A stretch of 64,000 nucleotides of DNA from the NCBI GenBank assembly GCA_965233535.1, contig OZ247489.1:248001-312000 (forward strand), given 5' to 3'. Shown here piece by piece: positions 35,858-45,396 of this stretch (positions are counted from its first letter, which is position 1; each line of letters opens with the position of its first letter). Origin of the DNA: Cytomitobacter sp965233535 (GTDB lineage Bacteria; Pseudomonadota; Alphaproteobacteria; CAJXXZ01; 1604HC). Position numbers and translations under genes: made by a program. The notes under the pieces were generated by a model. That model saw nothing but the letters and a program-made list of their open reading frames with translations, searched no databases and had not been told where the DNA came from.

Positions 35858-35945
35858 ATTCATTCATGAGTAGTATCAAGTTTTTTTAATCGCTTATATG
35901 TAAATTTAAATTAAATCTTATTGTTGAATCACATATGACCATTTT
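35858..35945 (-). pseudogene. Remnant of a second fabH 5' end
   Basis: Directly after the plsX stop the minus strand contains TCATATGTGATTC, matching the fabH start region (ATGATATGCGATACAG), and AAACTTGATACTACTCATGA, matching fabH codons KLDTTHEW but with a stop in place of Trp. Not translatable as FabH. Confidence 0.7.
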
Positions 35946-35957
35946 TGAAGTGGTTTT

Positions 35958-36929
35958 TTATGATTCGTTTGTAGAAAAATCAGTTGATTCAAGCTTGCTT
36001 CTTAAATCATTGTATTTTAAAGAAAACTTATATGTTGTTGTTAGCGCATTGATTAAAGAATACATATTAGATGATCCATGTGCTTTTATAGACAATCCTT
36101 TTGTTCCTAATAAAACAGCTCCATTATATCTATCTGCATTATATGAAAACAGTGCAATAATTTTTCTTAATAACCAATTTTTTGTCAATTTTTTCATGAT
36201 AAATCTTGATGTTCCTTCGCATGCTTTTGCAATGCAATTTCCACTAAATCCATCTGTAACAATTACATCTGCTTTGCATGTGAAAATTTGATCCGCATCA
36301 ATAAAACCTTTAAAATTTGTTTTCTCATTTTGCTTGAACAATTTTGCTGCATCTTTAAGTGTAGTTGTTCCTTTTGTTTCCTCATGTCCAACATTCACTA
36401 AGCTTATTCCTGCATCTTCTATTCCTAGCATGCAAGTTGCAAATTCTTTCCCTAACAATCCAAATTGATATAAGTCTTCAGAAGAGCATTCTAAATTTGC
36501 ACCAATATCAGTCAAAACATTATATCCACTATTTGATGGAACTAGAACAGCAAGAGGCAACCTGCTTAAACCAGGAAATGACCCAAGAATCTTTTTTGAC
36601 AATAAAAAGTATGGGGCAGTATGACCAACAGTAAACACTGCATCACTTTCTCCACTAGCTGCAGATTCCAAAGCCAAAGCCATGCTTGAAGCTTTATAGT
36701 TCTTTAAAGTAGCTAAAATAGATTTCTCTGCTTTAATATGATGATCGCATTTTCTAACTTCAACTCTATCCGCAAACTTAGTGAAAAGTGTATTCTCTAA
36801 GTTTACATCTTTTTGTACAAAAAATATTAAATGTAAATCTGGGAATCTGCATAAAACTTTACATGCTGCATCAAACAACACTTCAGGTCCATGATCTCCA
36901 CCCATGCAATCAATTGCAAATTTCTTCAT
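35958..36929 (-). CDS. plsX: Phosphate acyltransferase PlsX
   Basis: 323 residues, normal for PlsX. Opening MKKFAIDCMGGDHGPEVLFD, then ALESAASGESDAVFTVGHT, LTDIGANLECSSEDLYQFG and VIVTDGFSGNCIAKACEG are the family blocks. It makes acyl-phosphate from acyl-ACP for phosphatidic acid synthesis. It starts 1 base after rpmF and precedes fabH. Its 3' end exists as a partial second copy downstream. Confidence 0.95.
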   Translation of the reverse strand: MKKFAIDCMGGDHGPEVLFDAACKVLCRFPDLHLIFFVQKDVNLENTLFTKFADRVEVRKCDHHIKAEKSILATLKNYKASSMALALESAASGESDAVFTVGHTAPYFLLSKKILGSFPGLSRLPLAVLVPSNSGYNVLTDIGANLECSSEDLYQFGLLGKEFATCMLGIEDAGISLVNVGHEETKGTTTLKDAAKLFKQNEKTNFKGFIDADQIFTCKADVIVTDGFSGNCIAKACEGTSRFIMKKLTKNWLLRKIIALFSYNADRYNGAVLLGTKGLSIKAHGSSNMYSLINALTTTYKFSLKYNDLRSKLESTDFSTNES

Positions 36930-36930
36930 A

Positions 36931-37113
36931 TTAGTCTTTTGATTTGATTTCTAGAACTTGTCTACCTCTGTACATTCCACAATACTTACATACGTGGTGT
37001 GGAAGTCTGTATTTTCCACATGTACATAAAGACAAGCTAGGAACTTTAGTCCTACTGTTTGAATGTCTTAATCTTCTCTTATTTATCGATACTCGTTTTT
37101 TAGGAACTGCCAT
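36931..37113 (-). CDS. rpmF: 50S ribosomal protein L32
   Basis: 60 residues: MAVPKKRVSINKRRLRHS, then a zinc ribbon with CTCGKYRLPHHVCKYCG. Complete bL32. GGAGGG lies seven bases before the ATG. First gene of the rpmF-plsX-fabH unit. Confidence 0.96.
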   Translation of the reverse strand: MAVPKKRVSINKRRLRHSNSRTKVPSLSLCTCGKYRLPHHVCKYCGMYRGRQVLEIKSKD

Positions 37114-37172
37114 GTTACCCTCCAGTTCATTATAATTTTACCTAGTAAATATACTATTTTATTAATGATTTT

Positions 37173-39076
37173 TCAATCACCTAACATATCAGCTTCGCGC
37201 TCATCCTCTATTTCTATTTGAACTTCTTCTTTTGGTTGAGGATTAGGCTTTCTTTCTAAGATAGTTGAGTGAATGAAAATTGCTGAATCTTTGCCTCGTA
37301 ACTCAAACATTGTATACTTAATAGCCTTTCTAATAACGCTAGAAAGCTTCTTTTGTATTTTTCTATCTTCTGTGCTTAATGCAATAATAGCTGCTCTAAT
37401 TTTCTCTTTTACCTTATCTCTTAATATGTCATCTTGCTCACAAATTCCTGAGAAAGTTGTAATTAATCTGAAATATCCTTTTCCTCCAATTAATATGCTT
37501 ACAAAAATACATCCATTTTCAAGCCATAATCTTTCGCTTATTGTCTTTCCATCATAAGGAACAATTGCTTTTCCATCTAATACAGACTTAGAAACAGGAA
37601 TGCTGCTTACAACTTTCATTTTAGAATTATCAATATGAAGAATATCTCCATTTTTAATAACTGATGCTTTTACTCCCAATTCTTCAGCTAGTTCAGCGTG
37701 TGCATTTTGTTGCAATCTTTCTCCATGTACAGGGATTGTAAATCTTGGTTTCAGTAATTTGTACAATTCTTTCAAATCGCCTCTTCCTGGGTGACCAGAT
37801 GCATGAATAGGGCTTTCTTCTGAGTAAGTAATGACTTTAATGTTGTTTCTTGCGAAACTGTTAAGCATTTTTGAAACTTCTTTTTCTCTACCAATGATAG
37901 TTTTAGCAGCAACAAGAACTGTATCATTTGGATCTAATTTAATTCTTGGGTGATCATGCTCTGACATTCTTTGCAAACCAGAATTTGGCTCTCCTTGAGA
38001 TCCAGTGCAAATGAATAATACTTTGTCTTTATCTGCCTTACTTCCTTCTTCTTCAGTCAGAAATTCTGGCAAATTGGCAAAATATCCATGTTCAAATGCA
38101 GCTTCTTTGATCTTGTGAATTGATCTTCCAACCAAAGCAACTTTTCTACCATGTTTTTGTGCTAATCTTGCACATGAATCAATTCTTGATACGTTTGATG
38201 AAAAACATCCAATAACAATACGATTTCCTTTAATAGTTGATAAAATCTTACTAATAGATTCTTTAACAGCTTCTTCAGACACAGTTTCTGCATTTGTCAT
38301 TGCGTTTGTAGAGTCACAAACTGTTGCCAATATTCCGTCATTTGCAGCAGATTCAAGAGATTTGTAATCAGTTGGATCTCCAGTTACAGGTGTTTTGTCA
38401 AACTTCCAATCTCCTGTATGCATAATATTACCTAGAGGAGTTTTGATATAAACCATTGAGCTCTCAGGAATAGAGTGAGTAACGTTAATTAACTTGATTT
38501 TAAATGGATCAAGATTGAATGTTTCACCAATTTTTACAGTTTTGATAGTTCCTTTTACATTGTTATCTACTAATTTCTTTTTGATTAAAGTAGATGTGAA
38601 AGGTCTGCGTAAACTGGAATGTTCAACTTTTCAATTAGGTAAGGAATAGCTCCGATATGATCTTCATGTCCATGAGTGATCACAAGTCCCAACACGTCTT
38701 TTTTGTCTAACTGTTGAATGAATTTGATGTCTGGCAATGTTATGTTTGTACCAGGCAAATCTTCAAAGCTCATTCCTAAATCAACTAAAATCCATTTTCC
38801 ATTGCAATGGTATAGGTTTAAGTTTAATCCGAATTCTCCTGCTCCACCTAAAGGTAGAAAGTATAGAGATTTTCTATCCATATTTAATGGAATATCCTCA
38901 ATGTTTAGAGGTTTTTCAATTTTTTTAACAAACCTTCTGTTATGTTGAGGCCTGTTATTAGATCTCGGCCTATCGTTTGATTTTGATCTATCATTTGATC
39001 GTGGTCTATCATTTGATTTGTTATTAGGTCCACTTGTGTTAGGTCCTTTGTTTTTGTCAATGTTAACTCTGTTCAT
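37173..39076 (-). pseudogene. rnj: Ribonuclease J gene with a single frameshift
   Basis: Two frames together give one near-complete RNase J. The first (from ATG 39076, GGAGTTAAC ahead) has an Asn/Arg/Asp-rich tail (NDRPRSNDRSKSNDRPRSNN), then LPLGGAGEFGLNLNLY and the metallo-beta-lactamase motif THGHEDHIGAIPY, and stops at 38585 as YADLSHLL. Shifting by one base near 38604-38607 restores the RPFTSTLIKKKL segment expected after IPVYA, and the frame then continues unbroken through THSIPESS, HTGDWKFDKTP, ICTGSQGEPNSGLQRM, HASGHPGRGDL and FTIPVHGE to 37173. About 628 residues in all. No slippery run is at the site. It is either a recent mutation or a sequence error; the rest is undecayed. Confidence 0.85.
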
Positions 39077-39077
39077 G

Positions 39078-40394
39078 TTAACTCCTTTTCTCTTTCATAA
39101 GATTTATATCAACGTTTAATAACCTTAATCTTTCGACGATATTTTCATACCCTCTCTGAATTAAATTGATATTTCCAATTTTGGAAGTTCCTTTAGATAT
39201 GCATGCTGCAATAAGATATGTGATTCCAGATCTTAAATTTTCTGCTTTAATAATTTCTTTTGGAGCAGTTAACTTAGTTTTCCCACAAATAAATGCACTA
39301 TGATAATGATTTTTGTCTGAAAATTGACATGGATTACCAACACATTCTCTTGCAACATCGCTTTTTACACCAAACGCAGTAAGAGATTTTAAATGTGATA
39401 ATCGATCTTCAAACAAAGTCTCATGAATTGAACTGATACCAGTTGCTTGTGACATCATAAGAGATAACATTGGTTGATAGTCAGTTGAAAATGCAGGGTA
39501 GGGGCCAGATTCTACTGTGATGCTTTGTAGTTCTGTTTTTTTGAAAAACTTTACTCCATCATCTGTAGCTTCAAAACCTCCACCCATTCTTTGAAATGCT
39601 CCTAAGAACGTGCTCATTTGCTTTAAATCTACATCTTCAAGATGTATTAAACCATCACTGCATGCAGCGAGAACAGCCCAAGAAGCAGCTTCAATTCGAT
39701 CATTAGTTATCCGAAATCGTGTTCCGGATAATTTCTCAACACCTTCAACTAAAACCTTATCTTGGCCAATCCATTGTATTTTTGCTCCCATTTGCTGAAG
39801 CATTAATATTAGAGAGGTGATCTCTGGTTCAATTGCAATGTTTTCTAAAAACGACATTCCATCAGCTAAAACAGAAAGCAATAATGCAAACTCTGTCGCG
39901 CCTACTGACGGAAACGGAAGTTGAATCTTTTGCCCTTTGATTTTGCATGATTTGCTCGCTATATAGTGATCTTTTTCTTGCTCAATCTTTATGCCAAACT
40001 GCTTCAATATTTCATGATGAAAATTAGTTGATCTTGGTCCAAATTGACATCCATCTAAAGTTGGTACAGAAACATGGTCACTTCGGTGAATAAGTACTGC
40101 TAGCAAAAGAATTGGAATTCTCCCATATGTAGAATTTCCTTCTTGCTTAATAGTAAAATTATTTACTGTAGGTGTAATTGTTAATGTATTCTTTTCTGCA
40201 TGTAATTTAGCGCCAACACTTTCTAAAAGCGATTTCGACACTTCTACATCCCCAATGTTAGGGACATTATCTAAAATAGAAACTTCATCAGATAGTAAAG
40301 CAGCAATCATTACTTTAGTAGACAGATTCTTTGCGCCTCCGCACTTTATCTTGCCTGTAAAATTATAACCGCCCTTTACTTGATAAAAATCCAC
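39078..40394 (-). CDS. murA: UDP-N-acetylglucosamine 1-carboxyvinyltransferase
   Basis: 438 residues from GTG 40394. Family features: KIKCGGAKNLSTKVMIAALL with Lys-Asn, the catalytic-loop Cys in PTLDGCQFGPRS, the Asp in YPAFSTDYQPMLSLM, and the C-terminal GYENIVERLRLLNVDI. It adds enolpyruvate to UDP-GlcNAc, the first committed step of peptidoglycan synthesis. The catalytic loop is more diverged than in typical MurA (usually GGCxIGxRPVDLH), but the key residues remain. A TACGAT hexamer lies five bases before the GTG. rnj follows after one base, so they are co-transcribed. Confidence 0.88.
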   Translation of the reverse strand: MDFYQVKGGYNFTGKIKCGGAKNLSTKVMIAALLSDEVSILDNVPNIGDVEVSKSLLESVGAKLHAEKNTLTITPTVNNFTIKQEGNSTYGRIPILLLAVLIHRSDHVSVPTLDGCQFGPRSTNFHHEILKQFGIKIEQEKDHYIASKSCKIKGQKIQLPFPSVGATEFALLLSVLADGMSFLENIAIEPEITSLILMLQQMGAKIQWIGQDKVLVEGVEKLSGTRFRITNDRIEAASWAVLAACSDGLIHLEDVDLKQMSTFLGAFQRMGGGFEATDDGVKFFKKTELQSITVESGPYPAFSTDYQPMLSLMMSQATGISSIHETLFEDRLSHLKSLTAFGVKSDVARECVGNPCQFSDKNHYHSAFICGKTKLTAPKEIIKAENLRSGITYLIAACISKGTSKIGNINLIQRGYENIVERLRLLNVDINLMKEKRS

Positions 40395-40440
40395 GCACTA
40401 TCGTACTACAAAATTAAACTTTTTAGTATAAGATATAGGT

Positions 40441-40968
40441 ATGTTTTGCAAAATTAGAAAACTTTTTATAACATTTATTATAATTAGCTTGATTGGATTT
40501 GTTTTTTATCAAAAAAACTCTGTTCATACTTTGAGTAATGGAGATAGCGAAATATCTACGACAATTAGCAAGCCCAGTATTTTATTGTTTGTTGATATTT
40601 CTAAATCAGGATCAGTTCTTTCTCAAGAAACAATGGTAGCATTTTATTATGTAGCAAAAGCGAATGAAATGTTTAAAAATTATGGTGTTTATTCTGCTAT
40701 AGTAGCAAATGCAGCAACAGACGCGAATGCAGAAGAAGTTGTTAAAAATTTGAATTATTTGAAACGTCATTATAAAATTGAAATTGATGTGTTTGTAGAT
40801 AAAAATAATAAATTTGCTAAAAAAATTAGCACAAAAGGTGTGAATAGCGTTGTTTTGATGAAAAATAACAAAGTCACTTATGATACCAATGATCTGAAAA
40901 TAAGATGGTTTGATATAGATGGGATGAAACTTGTTTCAAAATATTTAGGAATATCGATTGGTTTATAG
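40441..40968 (+). CDS. Membrane-anchored thioredoxin-fold-like protein without CXXC
   Basis: 175 residues. An N-terminal hydrophobic helix (LFITFIIISLIGFVFY) is an anchor or uncleaved signal. The rest has the strand-helix order of TlpA/thioredoxin-like proteins: KPSILLFVDISKS, then VYSAIVANAAT, then IDVFVDKNNKFAKKISTKG, then SVVLMKNNKVTYD. The position of the redox CXXC reads DISKSGSV, with no cysteine, so it cannot be a thiol oxidoreductase. The assignment is by pattern and tentative. Directly abuts the pseudouridine synthase gene. Confidence 0.45.
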   Translation: MFCKIRKLFITFIIISLIGFVFYQKNSVHTLSNGDSEISTTISKPSILLFVDISKSGSVLSQETMVAFYYVAKANEMFKNYGVYSAIVANAATDANAEEVVKNLNYLKRHYKIEIDVFVDKNNKFAKKISTKGVNSVVLMKNNKVTYDTNDLKIRWFDIDGMKLVSKYLGISIGL

Positions 40969-41664
40969 GTGAAAAAAATAGCTCATGAAATATCTTCTCG
41001 TGGATTTTGCAGTAGACGTGATGCTGAGAAAATTGTTTTACAACGAAGAGTAAAAGTTGATGGACTCACAGTGTTATCTTGCGCAGAACGTGTGGATGCT
41101 GATTCATCTATTATAATTGATGGAAAAAGTATAAATGCTGTATCTCCAAAAATATTTTTATTACATAAACCTGTGAAATACCTTACAAGTCATAAATCAC
41201 AAAAAGGATATAAAACTGTTTTTGATCTTATAAAGTTTGATGAACATCTTACATATATTGGAAGACTTGATTACATGTCAGAAGGCTTAGTAATTTTAAC
41301 AAATACACCTTCTTTGGTTTCTAAATTATCTGAATCAAATTTTAAGCGTAGATATGAAGTTCAAGTGGATAGAATTGAAGACAGCTTTGTAGAAGAGCTT
41401 GAAAATCCAGTTTTGTTTGACTGTGATCTCTTACCTATCAAATTAATATCTGCATACAGAATCGAAGATGGTTTTCAAATGACATTAGAGTTAAGTGAGG
41501 GTAAAAATAGAGAAATCAGAAGGCTATGTGATAAACATTATATGTCAGTTTTGCAATTGAAAAAAATACAACATGGGCCATTTAAACTTTTAAATTTACG
41601 TCCTAAATGCATTAGAGAAGTAGATTGGGATGGTGATCTTGAAAGTTTGTATAAATCAATATAG
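40969..41664 (+). CDS. Pseudouridine synthase, RsuA/RluB/E/F family
   Basis: 231 residues from a GTG start that follows the previous stop immediately (TAGGTG). An S4 RNA-binding domain (ISSRGFCSRRDAEKIVLQRRVKVDG) precedes the synthase domain, whose catalytic Asp is in YIGRLDYMSEGLVILTN; the substrate-binding motif GKNREIRRLCD is intact. It isomerises a uridine in rRNA; which one cannot be told here (RluB-like is the commonest in alphaproteobacteria). Confidence 0.9.
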   Translation: MKKIAHEISSRGFCSRRDAEKIVLQRRVKVDGLTVLSCAERVDADSSIIIDGKSINAVSPKIFLLHKPVKYLTSHKSQKGYKTVFDLIKFDEHLTYIGRLDYMSEGLVILTNTPSLVSKLSESNFKRRYEVQVDRIEDSFVEELENPVLFDCDLLPIKLISAYRIEDGFQMTLELSEGKNREIRRLCDKHYMSVLQLKKIQHGPFKLLNLRPKCIREVDWDGDLESLYKSI

Positions 41665-41716
41665 CAATGCTTAGCTTTGACTTAGGCATATACTTTAATA
41701 TGAAGGTTAGGTAAAA

Positions 41717-42196
41717 ATGAACAAAAACATTTTTTATATTTTTATATGCGTTGCTTTGATGAATAGCACTGAGTCTGTAGGCGATGCAATAATATTAGAG
41801 AGCGAAACATTGCTTGAAATCGCTGATGAAAAAGTAGCAGAACAAGAAATGATGGCTTTGAAAGTGCAATTTGAATCTGACTTTGAAAAAGCACAAACAG
41901 AAGGTTTTGCAGAATTTAAAGAAAGTATAGAACATTTCAAAGTAGGCAGTGATATAAAAGAATTTACAGATAAAGTTAACGAATTTGGGAAAAATATCGA
42001 AAAATCACTGGAAGATAGACTTAATGAATTTAGTGAAGTACTTGAGTCAGCAGGTAAGAAATTTTACGCAAATAAAGCAAAAGCTTGGAGAGAAGAAGCA
42101 AAAAGTTTAGAAGAGAAGCTAAAACAGTCTCAGCTTAAGTGCGAGTATATTCAAGGATATCATGATTCTTTAGCACGTTTGATCAATCAAGCCTAG
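41717..42196 (+). CDS. Small secreted coiled-coil protein
   Basis: 159 residues. Signal peptide MNKNIFYIFICVALMNSTES, nearly the same as that of the next gene (MNKNIFLIFICTVLMNKTES). The mature protein is almost entirely charged helix (EFKESIEHFKVGSDIKEF, KAWREEAKSLEEKLKQ). No known domain. A TTGACT box and TATGAA hexamer 16 bases apart precede GAAGGTTAGG as a likely Shine-Dalgarno. Followed by a good terminator, so it is a separate unit. Function unknown; the shared signal peptide links it to the neighbouring 600-residue protein. Confidence 0.75.
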   Translation: MNKNIFYIFICVALMNSTESVGDAIILESETLLEIADEKVAEQEMMALKVQFESDFEKAQTEGFAEFKESIEHFKVGSDIKEFTDKVNEFGKNIEKSLEDRLNEFSEVLESAGKKFYANKAKAWREEAKSLEEKLKQSQLKCEYIQGYHDSLARLINQA

Positions 42197-42218
42197 GAGA
42201 AAACAATTAGGCTTGTTT
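42188..42218 (+). terminator. Terminator after the small coiled-coil gene
   Basis: CAAGCCTA (42188-42195) pairs perfectly with TAGGCTTG (42208-42215) across a 12-base loop, followed by TTT. The first arm includes the stop codon. Confidence 0.65.
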
Positions 42219-42325
42219 CACAAATCAAAATTTAGACTTAGAGATTTGAATAAAACAAAACTTAATTTCATTTTATTTTTACTTAAAGTTAATTCTCAAA
42301 GTATAAGATTGCTTTAGGAGGATAA

Positions 42326-44128
42326 ATGAATAAAAACATTTTTCTTATTTTTATATGTACAGTTTTAATGAACAAGACTGAATCTAAAATAATCAGACCA
42401 TCAGGATCAAGTAGTGGAAACAATTCTAGCAGTAGTTCTGATTCTGATAGATTAGCAAGGGAGCGTGCTGAACAAGCAAGGTTAGCTCAAGAGAGAGCAG
42501 CTAGGTTAGCAAGAGAAGCAAGAGAAAAAGTTCAAAGAGAACAAGCAGAAGCTGATGCAGCAAAAGAAAGAGCTCAAAGAGAACAAGTTGAAGCTGATAG
42601 AGCGAAATTAGCTCAAGCGGAAGTTGATAGAGTAGCAAAAGAGCAAGCGGAAGCAAGGAAGCAAGCTGTCGCAAAAGAACAAGCAGAAGCTGATGCAGCA
42701 AAAGAAAAAGCTCAAAGAGAACAAGCTGAAGCTGATAGAGCGAAATTAGCTCAAGCTCATGCTGATAGAGTTGCAAGGGAGCAAGCGGAAGCAAGGAAGC
42801 AAGCTGTCGCAAAAGAACAAGCAGAAGCTGATGCAGCAAGAGAGCAAGCTTTAAGAGAGCAAGCGGAAGCTGATAGGGTAAAAGAGCAAGCTAGAAAAGC
42901 ACAAATCGAAGCTGACAAAGTATATAATGAAAAGAGAGAGAAAGCTTTGCAAGAACAAGCAGAGGCAGACAGAGCAAAAGAGAAAGCTAGAAAAGAGCAA
43001 ATTGAAGCTGAACAAGCAAAATTAGCTCAAATTCGTGCAGATAACTTAGCAAGAGAGCGTGCTGAGCAAGCTGAACAACTTAGATTAGACAATATGCGAA
43101 GTCAAGAAGAGCGTATAGCACGATACAAGATTGAATTAGAAATGCAAGCAAAAGTGAGGCAAGAAGAACAAGCAAGAGCAGATAAATTAGCAGCTGAGCA
43201 AGCAGCAGCACAAGCTAAAAAAGATAATAGTTGGTCAGGTATGTTTAAGTCTGGAGCTCAAAAAGCTTACGCACTTGCTACTTCACCCGAAGGTAAAGCA
43301 GCTTATGCATACGCAAACTCACCAGAAGGTAGAGAAAATATAAGTACAGCAGCTGGATATGCAAAAGCAGGTGCAGGACATGCTGCAAGTGCTGCCAAGA
43401 CTGGTGCTGGATATACTTCAAGCGCAGTAAAAGCAGGAGCTGGATATGTTAAAGGAAGTAGTAGTTCCTCTAAACAATCAGGCAGTAATTCATCTTACTC
43501 TAATGTTTCCCAATCTGATTCAGATGATGGATGGGTTAATGTAACAAATAAAAAACCACTAACAAAGGGTAATTTAGACTTATTGCAAGATGATATTTCT
43601 AATGATCACAGATCATCACGCTCATCATCAGGAGTTTATGTTTCAAGACCTGCATCATCAAGTTCAAGATCAGTTGCTGCACCTAAGGCAAAATCAATAG
43701 CCTCCTCTTCAGGTTTTAAGTCATTTCCAGAGTCTGTAAAATCAATGCAATCAGTAAAATCAACTGTTTCAGCAGCATCAACTGCTTCTACACCATCTAG
43801 AGCAGCATCAGCGGCATCAGCAGGTTCAGGTGTGTCTACAACAAAGTCAAAAGGAATGCTTTCAGCAGACATAATAAAAATGGCTGATAGAATGTATCCT
43901 GGTACTAAATCAAAATATACTGCATCAACATCATCATCAGGAGTTAATGTAGTAAAGAAAGCAGTATCTGAGAAGCCTAATGCATCAAAAGTTGCACAAC
44001 CGAAATCTGCATCAGATCTTGTTCATGTGAGCAAGCAAGGAGAGGCAAGTCAATCAAATAGTGGTATGTTTAATTCAGCTAAAAATGCAGCTACAAATAT
44101 GTTTAGTGGAATTAAGAAATTTTGGTAA
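42326..44128 (+). CDS. Secreted coiled-coil, Ala/Ser-rich repeat protein
   Basis: 600 residues. Signal peptide MNKNIFLIFICTVLMNKTES. Residues about 45-290 are an uninterrupted Glu/Ala/Arg/Lys helix built from units such as EQAEADAAKEKAQREQAEAD and RAKLAQ; part is an exact DNA duplication (42641-42700 repeated at 42779-42838, period 138 bp or 46 residues). Residues about 305-375 carry 11- to 12-residue repeats with GAGY/GAGH, reminiscent of LEA or apolipoprotein-type amphipathic helices. The C-terminal 220 residues are Ser/Ala-rich, with the acidic-aromatic SDSDDGWVNV near residue 400. AGGAGG before the ATG is a perfect Shine-Dalgarno. Function unknown; a secreted structural or effector protein is plausible. 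Confidence 0.8.
   Translation: MNKNIFLIFICTVLMNKTESKIIRPSGSSSGNNSSSSSDSDRLARERAEQARLAQERAARLAREAREKVQREQAEADAAKERAQREQVEADRAKLAQAEVDRVAKEQAEARKQAVAKEQAEADAAKEKAQREQAEADRAKLAQAHADRVAREQAEARKQAVAKEQAEADAAREQALREQAEADRVKEQARKAQIEADKVYNEKREKALQEQAEADRAKEKARKEQIEAEQAKLAQIRADNLARERAEQAEQLRLDNMRSQEERIARYKIELEMQAKVRQEEQARADKLAAEQAAAQAKKDNSWSGMFKSGAQKAYALATSPEGKAAYAYANSPEGRENISTAAGYAKAGAGHAASAAKTGAGYTSSAVKAGAGYVKGSSSSSKQSGSNSSYSNVSQSDSDDGWVNVTNKKPLTKGNLDLLQDDISNDHRSSRSSSGVYVSRPASSSSRSVAAPKAKSIASSSGFKSFPESVKSMQSVKSTVSAASTASTPSRAASAASAGSGVSTTKSKGMLSADIIKMADRMYPGTKSKYTASTSSSGVNVVKKAVSEKPNASKVAQPKSASDLVHVSKQGEASQSNSGMFNSAKNAATNMFSGIKKFW
42641..42838 (+). repeat. Direct repeat inside the coiled-coil gene
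   Basis: About 60 bases beginning GAGCAAGCGGAAGCAAGGAA are repeated exactly 138 bases later. The intervening segment is also a variant of the same unit. Indicates recent in-frame unit duplication, so copy number may vary between strains. Confidence 0.85.
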
Positions 44129-44269
44129 TAAAGCAAAATTGAAAAACATTGAATTGTAAAATATATTAATTAACTCATAACTCAAAAGATCAATTCATTT
44201 AAAAGCAAAAACAATCAAAATAAATGTCACACTAAAAATACCTATAATAAAAAAACAAGAAATGTAATA

Positions 44270-45337
44270 TTAATCATTAAATTCATATTTTACTTCTCGT
44301 GAGAATTGAGCTTCTTTAGAAGCAAGAAAGATTCCAGAGATAGTCCAGAATGAAATCATCAGAGAGGTTCCACCGTGACTAATAAAAGGTAGGGTGATTC
44401 CTTTAGTTGGGATAATCCATAATGCAGAAGCAATATTAATCCATGCTTGAATTAAGATCATGCTCATGCAACTTATATTTATGTAATAAGCTAATTGATT
44501 TTGAAGTTTATGGTTGTTTTTGAAAGACTTATATCCCATAAAAATGAATATCAAAATAAGGTATACAGATCCTATTAATCCAAGCTCTTCTCCAATAACT
44601 GAAAAAATGAAATCAGAATATGCATCTGGAAGGTAGTTTTTTACTACTCCTTTTCCGATTCCCAATCCAAACATTCCACCAGACTTAATTGTTTGTACTG
44701 ATGTAAATCCTTGATATCCTCCTTCTAAGATTGATTGATTCCCAGTGATAAAGTTGAAAATTCTTGACCTTACATGAGGTAAAAATTTAATTGCAAATAC
44801 AGCAAATATCATTGAAATTACACCTAATAAAATCAATCCTCTTAATCTCGTGTTAGAAATAAATAGTTGTATCATCATTATAGAAAGCAAAAGAAGGATT
44901 GAACCAAAGTCAGGTTGTTTAATTAAAAGTAATATATCCACAAGGTATATAAGAAAAAATATGAGGTAATTTTCTTTGTATATATAATATGAAGTCAAGA
45001 TGATTGATGAGCTTTTAAGCAATTCTGATGGTTGTAATGACATTCCAAAAATTAAAATCCAGCGTCTTGATCCTTTAATAGCTCCACTTTTTATATATGT
45101 AGCGATAATTAGTGCAATTGCTATCACAAATAATATTTTAGAAATTTTAAGAAACACATCATAATTTTGAGAGTGCATATATATTATTAATGCAATCCCG
45201 AAAAACCATATAAAAATATGTCGAAAAATAGATGCAGGAACATATGCCGCCATGCAAAATGAGCTAATTAGGAAAAAACTACCTAAGCAAAATAATAAAG
45301 TTTTATCTATATATGTAAGTGATCTACTAATATACAT
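44270..45337 (-). CDS. ftsW: Peptidoglycan polymerase FtsW
   Basis: 355 residues, about ten hydrophobic segments. SEDS-family motifs: SLQPSELLKSS, KQPDFGSILLLL, GGYQGFTSVQTIKSGGMFGLGIGKG (split), LPDAYSDFIFSVIGEELG and GITLPFISHGGTSLMI. The combination of GGMFGLGIGKG with SDFIFSVIGEELG is FtsW-like rather than RodA-like. It polymerises glycan strands at the division site. Single-gene unit between the coiled-coil gene (convergent) and the terminase gene (divergent). A second SEDS gene of RodA type is at 57387. Confidence 0.88.
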   Translation of the reverse strand: MYISRSLTYIDKTLLFCLGSFFLISSFCMAAYVPASIFRHIFIWFFGIALIIYMHSQNYDVFLKISKILFVIAIALIIATYIKSGAIKGSRRWILIFGMSLQPSELLKSSSIILTSYYIYKENYLIFFLIYLVDILLLIKQPDFGSILLLLSIMMIQLFISNTRLRGLILLGVISMIFAVFAIKFLPHVRSRIFNFITGNQSILEGGYQGFTSVQTIKSGGMFGLGIGKGVVKNYLPDAYSDFIFSVIGEELGLIGSVYLILIFIFMGYKSFKNNHKLQNQLAYYINISCMSMILIQAWINIASALWIIPTKGITLPFISHGGTSLMISFWTISGIFLASKEAQFSREVKYEFND

Positions 45338-45396
45338 TGAATTATTCTAATATTTTTGTTGCTAATCTACAAACACGAAATTCAGAAAGAAAACAT

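Noticed and set aside
42501..42839. Long Leu-rich open frame on the minus strand
   Set aside because: It is the antisense of the repetitive coiled-coil coding region; composition is a by-product of the repeats.
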